From Micromonospora sp. C31 (GTDB taxonomy: Bacteria > Actinomycetota > Actinomycetes > Mycobacteriales > Micromonosporaceae): 64,000 bases of DNA. The translations under genes were made by a program, and so were the position numbers. Positions within the stretch are counted from its first letter, which is position 1, and each line of letters begins with the position of its first letter. The notes beneath the pieces were generated by a model. The model ran no database searches. It saw only the letters and a program-made list of their open reading frames with translations, and was not told where the DNA came from. The stretch lies in contig NZ_JAGPXN010000019.1 in assembly GCF_018070575.1 (NCBI RefSeq), positions 1-64,000 of the forward strand. The letters run 5' to 3'. Shown here piece after piece: positions 1 to 7,956 of the stretch.

Positions 1-93
1 CGCTTCGGCACCAGCCGGCTCCTGCCGAAGATCCTCGATCTACCCGACCACGTGTGGATCAACAAGCCAGAGCCGGAACCTCAGGCCGCATAA
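1..93 (+). CDS. C-terminal end of a gene cut by the window edge
   Basis: Frame 1 is open from the first base and ends with TAA at 91-93, giving 30 residues (ending ...KPEPEPQAA). The piece is too short to place in a family. It lies on the element side of the tRNA-derived att scar at 339-383, so it is probably the last gene of an integrated element; AICE-type elements often have replication, excision or integrase genes at their ends, but nothing here shows which. From 94 to 338 I see no gene. Confidence 0.4.
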   Translation, partial: RFGTSRLLPKILDLPDHVWINKPEPEPQAA

Positions 94-338
94 CTCCCGC
101 TGGCCTCAAATCCTTGACACGTTCCGGGCCGACAGCTACGGACGGGATGACCAGGGGCGCAGGCACCTGACCAGCCATCCACGATCTTCTTCTAATCCCC
201 AGGCCGTCGCCTGGTCCTGGCGGTCCGCATCCAGTCCGCAAGAGGTCGACGGGAGGTAGGGGAGTGGTGAGAGATGTCGAGAGGTGTTTCCGCTGGTAGA
301 GGCCCCGGTGCCCAGGCCATCGGATCGCCCATCTTGAT

Positions 339-383
339 CTCATAATCCCTCGGTCGCGGGTTCGAGTCCCGCCCGTCCCACCA
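339..383 (+). other. att scar: 3' half of a CAT-anticodon tRNA gene
   Basis: Positions 339-345 form a complete anticodon loop (CTCATAA, anticodon CAT at 341-343). The T arm is perfect (stem 356-360/368-372, loop TTCGAGT 361-367). The 3' acceptor strand is 373-379, with discriminator A380 and encoded CCA 381-383. The bases 5' of the loop (TTGAT) do not pair with the 3' anticodon strand (TCCCT), and there is no D arm or 5' acceptor strand (GGGACGG would be needed). The tRNA similarity therefore starts abruptly at the anticodon loop, a usual crossover point for tyrosine-integrase elements. The displaced 3' half puts the element on the left and chromosome on the right. The parent tRNA could be elongator Met or Ile2. 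Confidence 0.7.
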
Positions 384-879
384 GGCAATTCCCCTGGTCG
401 ATAGTGCTGTCGGGGAGACCCGGACGAGCCGCGTCGACGTCCGGACCGACGCCTCTCCGTCCGCCCTGGGTTCGCAGCAGCGCGGTCGGGTGCCCGGCCG
501 AGGCCGGCGGGTGGGCTACCCCGCCGGGTCGTCACCAGCCCTGCGGGAGAGAGCCTGGTCAACGACGCGACCGGCACCGGCGTGGCAGGGTGCGAGACCA
601 CCTCCTTGAGCTGTCCTGGTCGATGCTTGTCAACCCGCAAGAAGGCTGTTGTCGGCGGAAGAAGGGCCGGCGTGGGCCCGGCCGGGCAGCATCATCGGCC
701 ACCCTGGTTGCGGGTAGGCGGCGGCCGATCCGCGTCTTTCTAATGGTGGTGCTGATGCCGGAGGTGGTGACCCCATACCTCCGGTTCCTTCGGACGAAAT
801 CGAGGCCATGGCGCCGTGGTCGCGGTTTGTCGATAACTCCCGTCGACCGCCGGGAGAGTCAACCGAAAGGAACGCCACC
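384..879 (+). promoter_or_regulatory. Leader region of the lantibiotic operon
   Basis: I see no convincing gene here. Two inverted repeats stand out. CCGGAGGT (758-765) and ACCTCCGG (777-784) are separated by 11 bases and could be an operator for one of the cluster's regulators. CTCCCG (837-842) and CGGGAG (851-856) form a small hairpin just before the ribosome binding site of the precursor gene (AAAGGA, about 867-872). The promoter itself cannot be fixed by eye. Confidence 0.35.
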
Positions 880-1077
880 ATGTCTGCTGCTGTCATCGTG
901 AAGTCCTGGAAGGACGCCGAGCTCCGGGAGTCGACGATCGACCACCCGGCCGGCACCGGCTTCGGGGAGCTGAGCGTCGAGGAGTTGCGCGAGGACCGCA
1001 CCATCTACGCCGCGAGCAGCGGCTGGGTCTGCACCCTCACCATCGAGTGCGGCACGGTCGTCTGCGCCTGCCGGTAA
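880..1077 (+). CDS. lanA: Class II lanthipeptide precursor, actagardine type
   Basis: A 65-residue precursor. The start is ATG 880, with AAAGGA about 8 bases upstream. Residues 1-45 are an acidic leader (GFGELSVEELRED near its end, finishing IYAA). Residues 46-65 are the core SSGWVCTLTIECGTVVCACR. From memory actagardine is SSGWVCTLTIECGTVICAC, so this core differs by I16V and an added C-terminal Arg; michiganin A and NAI-802 also end in Arg. The CTLTIEC segment is the mersacidin/actagardine lipid II-binding ring. By analogy the expected bridges are Ser1-Cys6, Thr7-Cys12, Thr9-Cys17 and Thr14-Cys19. The product should be exported and inhibit Gram-positive cell-wall synthesis. The leader cleavage point (before Ser46 or one Ala earlier) is not visible. 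Confidence 0.95.
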   Translation: MSAAVIVKSWKDAELRESTIDHPAGTGFGELSVEELREDRTIYAASSGWVCTLTIECGTVVCACR

Positions 1078-1087
1078 CGCTCGCCGT

Positions 1088-1120
1088 GGCGCCGGGGCGT
1101 GCAACAGCCGCCCCGGCGCC
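1088..1120 (+). terminator. Hairpin between precursor and synthetase genes
   Basis: GGCGCCGGGGCG (1088-1099) pairs perfectly with CGCCCCGGCGCC (1109-1120) around a 9-base loop, followed by CCTCTTT. It begins 11 bases after the precursor stop. Lantibiotic operons commonly have such a partial terminator or RNA-stabilising hairpin here, so that precursor mRNA exceeds mRNA for the modification enzyme. That role is inferred; the stem is seen. Confidence 0.7.
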
Positions 1121-1140
1121 CCTCTTTCCGCAGGAGAGCC

Positions 1141-4100
1141 ATGTCGTCCGTCAACAAGACCACCATCTCCTCCTCCCGAATGAGTGCTTATCTGCACGAG
1201 CGCTCGGCTAATGTGGCGGCGCATGAGGCGCAGACGGAGCCGGCCCGGTCGGTAGTTCGGCTGATCGAGGCATGGCGCGAGTCCGCCTTTCTCGACGAGC
1301 GCGTGTTCGCCCTTCGCCTGCGCGAAATGGGACTGACCTCCATCGACTTCGGCCAACTGCTCGCGGGCGGCGAATTCGAGGTTCGCGAAGGCGTGCTGGA
1401 CTGGGCGACGGAACTGGCTGCCGTCCTGGACACCGACGCCGCGGACGTCGCTGGGCTGCCCTTGTCCACGAAACTGTGGTCCCAGGGTTTTGAACGCCTG
1501 CCCTTCGCCGGTCTGCTCAACCGCTTCCTCGCTTACTACGAGCAGCGGCTACGGGACCGACTGCCACCCGCAACCGGTCTGGCGCGCGCGGTCCGGCTGC
1601 GCCGGCCGTTGCTGGAGGGCCTGGCGAACCGACTCCTCACCATCTGCACGCGGACCCTGCTGCTGGAACTCAATGTCGCTCGGGTTCAGGGACAGCTGAC
1701 CGGCGACACCCCGCAGCAGCGCTACGACCACTACGACCGGGTGCTGCTCACGGACGCCGGAAAACTGAATGCTCTCTTCGACGAATACCCGGTGCTCGGC
1801 CGCTGCCTGGTGGAGGCTGGACGCGGGTGGGTCAGCCACGTCGCCGAGCTGTGGGAGCGGTTGGCCGCGGACGAGGAGCCGTTGCGCGACGCCGGCCTGC
1901 TCCCGCCGACGGCCGGCGAGGTGACCGCTGTCCGGCTAGACTTGGGCGACCCGCACAACGGCGGACGCTCGGTGGCTCAGCTGACCTTCGCCGATGGCAC
2001 CGACCTCGTCTACAAGCCGCGGTCGGTCTCCGCCGAGCGCGCGTACGCCGACACGGTGGCTGAGCTCAACCGGCTCGGCGTCTCGCCCGCCGTGATGGCC
2101 CCGCGGGTGCTCGACCGCGGCACCCACGGCTGGTGCGAGTTCATCTGCCCGCAGCCCTGTGCCGATTCCAGCGAGCTGACCCGTTTCTATCGCGCCGCGG
2201 GCTCGGTGCTGGCGGTCATGCTGCTGCTGGGCGCCGTGGACATGCACATGGAGAACGTGATCGCGGCTGGCTCGTCGTTCAGCCCGATCGACCTGGAGAC
2301 GTTGCTGCAGCCCGGCAATCCCGCCGGTGCTCCGCAGGACGCGTACGGCCGCGCCGTCGATCTGCTCAACCAGAGTGTGCTGGCGATCGGGATCCTTCCC
2401 GCGCGGGCCTTCGGAGGCCGGCAGCGGCAGAGCGTCGACGTGAGCGCCATCGGCGGCGGGGAACCCCAGACCGCGCCCCGACCGGTGCCCATGATCGTTG
2501 ACCTGTACACCGACATGGCACGGGTGGAGGCCGTCGAGGCGACGATGCTCGGCGCGCAGAACCGCCCGACGCTGGTCGGGGTGGACGTCGATCCCCGGGA
2601 GCACACCGAGGACGTCGTTGCCGGTTTCGTCGAGGCGTACGACATCATGACCGCACATCGCGAGGTTTTCGACCGGCTGCTCGCCGGCTTCCGCGACGTG
2701 GAGGTCCGCTACCTCGCCCGCCCGACTCGTCGCTACAGCGTGTTCCTGACCGAGAGCTACCACCCCGACTATCTTCGCGACGCGCGGGACCGGGATCGGT
2801 TGCTCGACAAACTGTGGACCGCAGCCGCAGCCCGGCCCGACCTCGTCCCGCTCCTCGAGTCGGAGAAGCGTCAACTGCTCGACGGCGACATCCCCTGTTT
2901 CCGTACGGTTGCCGGGACCCGGCAGATCGGCACGGCCGGCGGCGTTCTCGCTCCCGAGTTCTTCGCGGCGCCCGGCGCCACCGTGCTCGCCGACCGACTG
3001 GGCCGGTTCGGAGCCGTGCACCGGGCCGCGCAGGTACGTATCATCCGGGACTCGATGGGCACGATGCCGGCGCCCCCATCCGCGGTTCGCCAGGTGTTGC
3101 CGCCCACGCCGACGGCGGATGTCGATCAGCGGACAGTTGCCGATCTGGCCGGTTTGATCGCGCGTCAGCTGGCAGACGAGGCTGTGCTGGGTGTTGACGA
3201 CGTCAGCTGGATCGGGGTCAGCATTGAGGGCATCGAGCAGGAGACATACAGCTACAAGCCGCTGTCGACCGGTCTCTACGACGGGGTCGCCGGCATGGCG
3301 CTCACCTTCGCGTACGCCGCGCGGCAGTTGGAGGACGAGCGGTATCTGGACCTGGCCCACCGCGCGGCCCGGCCGGTGGTCGGGTATCTCCGATACCTGG
3401 CCGAGCACCGCATCGTGGAAACCGTCGGCGCGTACAGCGGCATCGCCGGGCTGCTCTACACGCTCGACCACGTCGCCCACGCCACGGGGGATCCCACCTA
3501 CCTGGACGCGGTCGCGGACGCGCTGCCCTGGCTGCGCGAGTGCGCCACGCGGGAGGAGTGCCCCGATCTGATCGCCGGGCTCGCCGGCTGTGCCGTGGTG
3601 TCGCTGTCCCTGTACCGCCGACACGGCATGCCGGCCCTGCGTGACATCGCGGGCATCTGCGGTCAACGGCTGGCCGGATCGGCGGTCGACGTCGAGGGCA
3701 CGGCCGGCTGGTACGCGACTCGTACCGGAGTGATGCTCGGCGGGTTCTCCCACGGCTCGGCGGGCATAGCGTGGCCGTTGTACGCGCTGGCGGAGGAGTT
3801 CGGCGACGGAGCACTGCGTGAGCTGGCGGGTCGGGCGATCGACTTCGACCGCCGTCTGTACGTGCCTTCTGTCGGGGCATGGCGCGACCTGCGCCCGGAG
3901 ATGGCCGCCTCCGAGGGGTATCCCGCCTTGTGGTGCCACGGCGCCGCCGGCATCGGACTTTCCCGCCTGTTGATCCAGCGGCACCATCGGGACGACCAGT
4001 TGGCACGGGAGGCGTCGGCCGCCGTGGCCCTGGTGTCCACTCACGGATTCGGGCTCAATCACAGCCTCTGTCACGGTGACTTCGGAGCCCTCGCCCTGCT

Positions 4101-4335
4101 TGACCTGGCAGAGCGGACCGGAGCCGGGCCGACCGGGCACGACGCGTTCGCCGGTGGGGTGGTCCGTGATATCCGGGACGGCGGCGTGCGCTGCGGCCTC
4201 ACCGGAGGCATCCAGATGCCCGGTCTGATGCTCGGCTCCGCTGGCGCCTGCCTGGGCCTGCTGCGGTTGGCCTGGCCGCAGGACGTCCCTGCCGTGTGCT
4301 GGCTCGAGAGCCCCCGTGACCGCGACGCTCGGTGA
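1141..4335 (+). CDS. lanM: Class II lanthipeptide synthetase LanM
   Basis: A 1064-residue bifunctional enzyme that dehydrates Ser/Thr in the precursor core and then adds Cys thiols to form (methyl)lanthionines. The start is ATG 1141, with AGGAGA at about 1132-1137; a GTG at 1099 lies inside the hairpin and is less likely. The N-terminal ~600 residues are the kinase-like dehydratase domain: Lys292 in YKPRS, Asp367-x-His369-x-x-Asn372 in DMHMEN, and Asp384 in SPIDLE match the catalytic set known from CylM. The C-terminal LanC-like cyclase keeps zinc ligands Cys932 (WCHGAAG) and Cys977-His978 (LCHGD). The gene lies 63 bases after the precursor gene and overlaps the exporter gene by 20 bases, so the two enzymes are probably translationally coupled. 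Confidence 0.96.
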   Translation: MSSVNKTTISSSRMSAYLHERSANVAAHEAQTEPARSVVRLIEAWRESAFLDERVFALRLREMGLTSIDFGQLLAGGEFEVREGVLDWATELAAVLDTDAADVAGLPLSTKLWSQGFERLPFAGLLNRFLAYYEQRLRDRLPPATGLARAVRLRRPLLEGLANRLLTICTRTLLLELNVARVQGQLTGDTPQQRYDHYDRVLLTDAGKLNALFDEYPVLGRCLVEAGRGWVSHVAELWERLAADEEPLRDAGLLPPTAGEVTAVRLDLGDPHNGGRSVAQLTFADGTDLVYKPRSVSAERAYADTVAELNRLGVSPAVMAPRVLDRGTHGWCEFICPQPCADSSELTRFYRAAGSVLAVMLLLGAVDMHMENVIAAGSSFSPIDLETLLQPGNPAGAPQDAYGRAVDLLNQSVLAIGILPARAFGGRQRQSVDVSAIGGGEPQTAPRPVPMIVDLYTDMARVEAVEATMLGAQNRPTLVGVDVDPREHTEDVVAGFVEAYDIMTAHREVFDRLLAGFRDVEVRYLARPTRRYSVFLTESYHPDYLRDARDRDRLLDKLWTAAAARPDLVPLLESEKRQLLDGDIPCFRTVAGTRQIGTAGGVLAPEFFAAPGATVLADRLGRFGAVHRAAQVRIIRDSMGTMPAPPSAVRQVLPPTPTADVDQRTVADLAGLIARQLADEAVLGVDDVSWIGVSIEGIEQETYSYKPLSTGLYDGVAGMALTFAYAARQLEDERYLDLAHRAARPVVGYLRYLAEHRIVETVGAYSGIAGLLYTLDHVAHATGDPTYLDAVADALPWLRECATREECPDLIAGLAGCAVVSLSLYRRHGMPALRDIAGICGQRLAGSAVDVEGTAGWYATRTGVMLGGFSHGSAGIAWPLYALAEEFGDGALRELAGRAIDFDRRLYVPSVGAWRDLRPEMAASEGYPALWCHGAAGIGLSRLLIQRHHRDDQLAREASAAVALVSTHGFGLNHSLCHGDFGALALLDLAERTGAGPTGHDAFAGGVVRDIRDGGVRCGLTGGIQMPGLMLGSAGACLGLLRLAWPQDVPAVCWLESPRDRDAR

Positions 4336-6073
4336 GCCGGTGCGCGGCGAGCGATCGCGCCACCTGCTGCGCCAATGCGTGGCCGAGCATCGCGGCGCGT
4401 TGGCCGCGGTCTGCGTCCTGGCGCTGATCGGGGTAGTCCTCCAGCTCGGCCAGCCGTTCCTGATCCGTCGGGTGCTGACGGCGGTCCAGGCGTCCGAGCC
4501 GTACGGCGCGGTCGCAGTCGCGGTGCTGCTGGTCATGGTGGCCGGAGCGGGCCTGGGCGCGGTGCAGCAGTTCCTGTTGCAGCGCACCGGTGAGGCGGTG
4601 GTGTTCACCGCCCGCCGCACCCTGATCGAGCATCTGCTTCGGTTGCCGGTCAGTGTCTACGACGAGCGACAGACCGGTGATCTGGTGTCCCGGGTGGGCG
4701 CGGACACCACCCAGTTGCGCTCGGCCGTCACCGCCGGCGTGGTGGACCTGGTCAGCGGGTTGCTGCTGGTCGCGGGATCGGTGGTTGCCATGGCTCTGAT
4801 CGACCCGGTGCTGCTCGGGGTCAGCCTGCTCCCGGTGGCGGTCGGGGCGGTGGTGGTGCGTCTGCTGGGTCGGCGTCTGCGTACTCTCAGTGAGAACGTC
4901 CAGGTGGAGGTCGGCGGGCTGACCGCCGCCGTGACCCGTGTCCTGGGCGCCATCCGGACCATCCGCGTGGCCAATGCGACCCGACGTGAGACAGCCCAGG
5001 TGGTGCGAGCGGCCGACCGGGCACGTGCGGCGGGTGTACGGCTGGCCCTGGTGACCGCTCAGATTGGGCCGGTCGTCCGGCTGGCGTTGCAGGGCTCCTT
5101 CGTCGCGGTGATCGGAGTCGGTGGCTATCGCGTCGCCCAGGACGCCATGTCAGTCGGCGACCTGGTGGCGTTCACGCTGTTCCTGTTCACGCTGGCCCTG
5201 CCGTTGGCGCAGGTCGGAGATGCGGTGGCGCAGATCCAGAGCGGCCTGGGGGCGGTGTCACGGATCCAGGAGATTCTCGAGCTGCAGGACGAGGATCGGA
5301 TGATGCCGGCACGGCCGGTCCCGCCGGTCCGTTGTCACCGGGCGCAGCCACTGCTGGAGTTCGATCGGGTCTCGTTCCACTATCCGAAGGGTGCCGAGGT
5401 GCTGCGGGAGGTGAGCTTCCGGGTCCCCGACGGGGGCACCACCGCCCTGGTCGGTCCTTCAGGTGCGGGGAAGTCAACGATTCTGGCATTGATCGCCCGG
5501 CTGTACGAGATCTCCGATGGGTCGATCCGCCTGCACGGTCGGGACATCCGCGATTACAAACTGGTCGAGCTGCGGGGGGTGCTGGGATACGTGGAGCAGG
5601 AGGCGCCCCTGCTGGCCGGGACGGTGCGGGACAACCTCACACTGGCCGCGCCGGACGCCGCGGAGTCGGCGATCCGGCGGGTCACCGCTGCGGTGAACCT
5701 GGAGGAGACGCTGGCCCGTAGCCCGGCGGGCCTGGATGCGCCGGTCGGCGACGGCGGCGTTCTGTTCTCCGGCGGGGAACGACAACGGTTGGCGGTAGCC
5801 CGGACCCTACTGACCGCGGCTCCGCTGCTGCTGTTCGACGAACCGACCGCCCATCTGGACGCGCGCAACGAGCACGCGCTGCAGACCACGCTGGCGACCC
5901 TAGCCGCCGGTCGTACGTTGCTGGTCGTCGCGCATCGCCTGGCCACCGTGGCCAGAGCGGAGCAGATAGTGGTGATCGACTCGGGTCGCGCGGTGGCTGC
6001 TGGACGACACGAGGAGCTGATGATCAACGATCAGCTTTACCGCGAATTCGCGACCCGTCAACTCCTTGGCTGA
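4316..6073 (+). CDS. lanT: Lantibiotic ABC exporter (membrane domain fused to ATPase)
   Basis: A 585-residue half-transporter. Residues ~25-310 are a six-helix ABC transmembrane domain. From about 340 the nucleotide-binding domain follows, with Walker A GPSGAGKST (Lys386), signature FSGGERQR (~485), Walker B LLLFDEP and an H-loop (VAHRL). There is no N-terminal C39 Cys/His peptidase domain of the kind that many class II LanT proteins use to cut a double-Gly leader, and the leader here ends in Ala-Ala. Leader removal therefore probably needs a separate protease, as inferred for actagardine. The start GTG 4316 lies inside the end of lanM. Confidence 0.9.
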   Translation: MTATLGEPVRGERSRHLLRQCVAEHRGALAAVCVLALIGVVLQLGQPFLIRRVLTAVQASEPYGAVAVAVLLVMVAGAGLGAVQQFLLQRTGEAVVFTARRTLIEHLLRLPVSVYDERQTGDLVSRVGADTTQLRSAVTAGVVDLVSGLLLVAGSVVAMALIDPVLLGVSLLPVAVGAVVVRLLGRRLRTLSENVQVEVGGLTAAVTRVLGAIRTIRVANATRRETAQVVRAADRARAAGVRLALVTAQIGPVVRLALQGSFVAVIGVGGYRVAQDAMSVGDLVAFTLFLFTLALPLAQVGDAVAQIQSGLGAVSRIQEILELQDEDRMMPARPVPPVRCHRAQPLLEFDRVSFHYPKGAEVLREVSFRVPDGGTTALVGPSGAGKSTILALIARLYEISDGSIRLHGRDIRDYKLVELRGVLGYVEQEAPLLAGTVRDNLTLAAPDAAESAIRRVTAAVNLEETLARSPAGLDAPVGDGGVLFSGGERQRLAVARTLLTAAPLLLFDEPTAHLDARNEHALQTTLATLAAGRTLLVVAHRLATVARAEQIVVIDSGRAVAAGRHEELMINDQLYREFATRQLLG

Positions 6074-6085
6074 AGGGATACTGGC

Positions 6086-7111
6086 ATGCTCAGCATTCTG
6101 GATCAGGTTCCGGTGTTCCGCGATGGCAGCCCGGCGAAGTCGGTACGGGACTCCATCGAACTCGCCAGGGCGGTGGAGTCCTTCGGGTACCAGCGCTTCT
6201 GGATCGCCGAGCACCATGGCAGTGCCGCGAACGCCTGCGCGTCGCCGGAGGTGGTCGCGGCCGCCGTCGCGGCGGTCACGACGCGCATCCGGGTGGGCAG
6301 CGGCGGTGTCCTGCTGCCCTACTACAGCCCTTTGAAGGTGGCGGAGACGTTCCGGATCCTGGCGGCGCTGTACCCGGGTCGGATCGACCTCGGATTCGGC
6401 CGGGGAGCCGGTGGTCCAGTGGCCATGGCGGAGCTGCTCAATCCGTACGCTCTGGCCACGGACGAGGCGTTCCTCCAGCAGATCGGCCGCCTGCTGGGTT
6501 TCCTCGGGGATCCCCGTGCCGTCAGCCGGGTCTCGGTGACCCCGGAGGTGGCACAGCCACCCGTGCCGTGGATGCTCGGTTCCGGGGTGGGTAGCGCCCG
6601 GATGGCGGGCATGCTGGGCCTGCCGTTCTGCTTCGCCCAGTTCATCGCCGCCGAGGAAAGTCCCGAGGCGATCGCCGCCTACCGCGAGGCGTTCCGGCCG
6701 TCACCGTGGTCGGCCGAACCGCAGGCGATGCTCGCACTACGAGTACTCTGCGCCGACACGGCGGAGCAGGCGGAGGAGTTGGCCACCTGCTTCTGGATGT
6801 CTTGCACCACCGGTTGGCGTGCCCAGGTGCAGTTGACCGATGACTACCGCGGTGGCGTGCCGAGCCTGACTGATGTCGGCCGGTACACGCTGACCGCCGA
6901 GGATCGCGTGCTGCGTGAGAAGCGGCCGTTTCTACAGATCTCGGGCACGGCACCGGAGGTACGGGCGGAGATCCGGCGGCTCCAGACGGTGTACGACGTG
7001 CCCGAGGTCATCCTCACCACCAACTGCCCGGGAGTGACCGTGCGTCGGCGCTCGTACGAGTTGTTGGCTGCCGAGTTCGCGCTATTGGCGGGGGTCGGCC
7101 AGGCCGAGTGA
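6086..7111 (+). CDS. Luciferase-like monooxygenase, probable lantibiotic S-oxidase (GarO type)
   Basis: A 341-residue TIM-barrel flavin-dependent monooxygenase of the bacterial luciferase family (MsnO8-like subgroup: SILDQVPVF near the start, WIAEHHG, GRIDLGFGRGAG). It starts at ATG 6086, 12 bases after the exporter gene, with GAAGGGA upstream. In the actagardine cluster a neighbour of this family (GarO) oxidises the last methyllanthionine to a sulfoxide. Because the precursor core is nearly identical to actagardine, the same reaction is expected. The family also acts on other substrates, so the role rests on context. The gene closes the biosynthetic operon and converges on the regulator gene after a 6-base gap. 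Confidence 0.88.
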   Translation: MLSILDQVPVFRDGSPAKSVRDSIELARAVESFGYQRFWIAEHHGSAANACASPEVVAAAVAAVTTRIRVGSGGVLLPYYSPLKVAETFRILAALYPGRIDLGFGRGAGGPVAMAELLNPYALATDEAFLQQIGRLLGFLGDPRAVSRVSVTPEVAQPPVPWMLGSGVGSARMAGMLGLPFCFAQFIAAEESPEAIAAYREAFRPSPWSAEPQAMLALRVLCADTAEQAEELATCFWMSCTTGWRAQVQLTDDYRGGVPSLTDVGRYTLTAEDRVLREKRPFLQISGTAPEVRAEIRRLQTVYDVPEVILTTNCPGVTVRRRSYELLAAEFALLAGVGQAE

Positions 7112-7117
7112 ATCGAC

Positions 7118-7810
7118 TCATCGGTGCACGACCCCGCAAGCGAGGTGGGACGGCGGGGCCAACTCGTCGGCCGTCAGGCCAGCGGCGTAGGCACGCACCG
7201 CCGCCTGCACCCGATTGGCCACTCCGAGTTTGTTCAGGATGCTGCTGACGTATTCCTTGACGGTTGAGTCGCTGAGGAACAGCTTCCGGCTGATTCCCGC
7301 GTTGGTCAGTCCGAGGCCGAGCAACCTCAGGATCTCCTGCTCCCGCTGCGAGAGTTGCCGGACACTGTCCTCCACCGACGACCCGGGAAATGGCACGCCG
7401 CGGAAGCTTGTCCGCAGAACGCTCGACCAGGCTTCGGGTGCCAGCACAGTAGCGCCGGTGGCGAGCGCCTGCACCGCGACGACCAACTGCTCCGGCTGGC
7501 TGTCCTTAAGCAGGAAACCGGACGACCCGGCCCGCAGTGCATCGACGACCGACTCGGAGGGCGCCAATGCGGCCAGCATTGCGACCGCCGGCGGTGGGGT
7601 GAGCGTACAAAGTTGGCCCAGGACCGCCAGGCCATCCGGTTTCGCGGTCTGCGCGTCGACGAGCGCGACCGCGGGCCGGCATTCCTCTGCTACCGACCGG
7701 GCGTGCCGGCCGGCCGATGTCGCCACGACGAAACCTCCAGCGGTCTCCAGGATCATCTTGAGGCCGATACTCACCAGGACTTCATCGCCTACCACCAGCA
7801 CGTCCGTCAC
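7118..7810 (-). CDS. LuxR-type response regulator with atypical receiver
   Basis: A 230-residue protein with an N-terminal receiver and C-terminal LuxR HTH (LSQREQEILRLLGLGL...STVKEYVSSILNKLGV). The start is GTG 7810; an upstream ATG (7831) runs into a stop. The receiver keeps Asp52 (ALVDAQT) and the conserved Lys (FLLKD). One residue of the usual acidic pair is Gly8 (VVGDEVLV), and the Thr/Ser switch position is Ala (AMLAAL). Phosphorylation control may therefore be weak or absent. There is no kinase next to it. It is probably a pathway-specific activator of the lantibiotic operon, which it faces tail to tail. Confidence 0.88.
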   Translation of the reverse strand: MTDVLVVGDEVLVSIGLKMILETAGGFVVATSAGRHARSVAEECRPAVALVDAQTAKPDGLAVLGQLCTLTPPPAVAMLAALAPSESVVDALRAGSSGFLLKDSQPEQLVVAVQALATGATVLAPEAWSSVLRTSFRGVPFPGSSVEDSVRQLSQREQEILRLLGLGLTNAGISRKLFLSDSTVKEYVSSILNKLGVANRVQAAVRAYAAGLTADELAPPSHLACGVVHR

Positions 7811-7875
7811 ACCGTTGCCCCCGCACGCATTGTGAACCGAAATGGATCGTGTTGCTTAAATGGCGACACACCGTC

Positions 7876-7904
7876 ATGTTATTCGACTCATCGGATCAAA
7901 ACAA
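7876..7904 (-). promoter_or_regulatory. Candidate promoter of the atypical regulator gene
   Basis: On the minus strand TTGTTT (7904-7899) and TAACAT (7881-7876) are spaced by 17 bases, about 65 bases before the GTG at 7810. The stretch 7850-7925 is clearly AT-richer than its surroundings. This is a motif guess from position and spacing only. Confidence 0.35.
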
Positions 7905-7956
7905 TGCTTGTATTCACTTATGGTGATCAGAGCGTCACCAGGGCTGGAGAGTGCGG

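Noticed and set aside
329..383. Intact tRNA-Met gene
   Set aside because: The anticodon stem does not pair on the 5' side, and the D arm and 5' acceptor strand are absent; only the 3' half is present.
404..1004. Open frames on both strands before the lantibiotic precursor
   Set aside because: No ribosome binding sites or domains; one overlaps the precursor in another frame.
1936..4620. An 894-codon open frame antisense to the LanM gene
   Set aside because: It is a product of high GC: no domain, no ribosome binding site, and it lies opposite a synthetase with all catalytic motifs.
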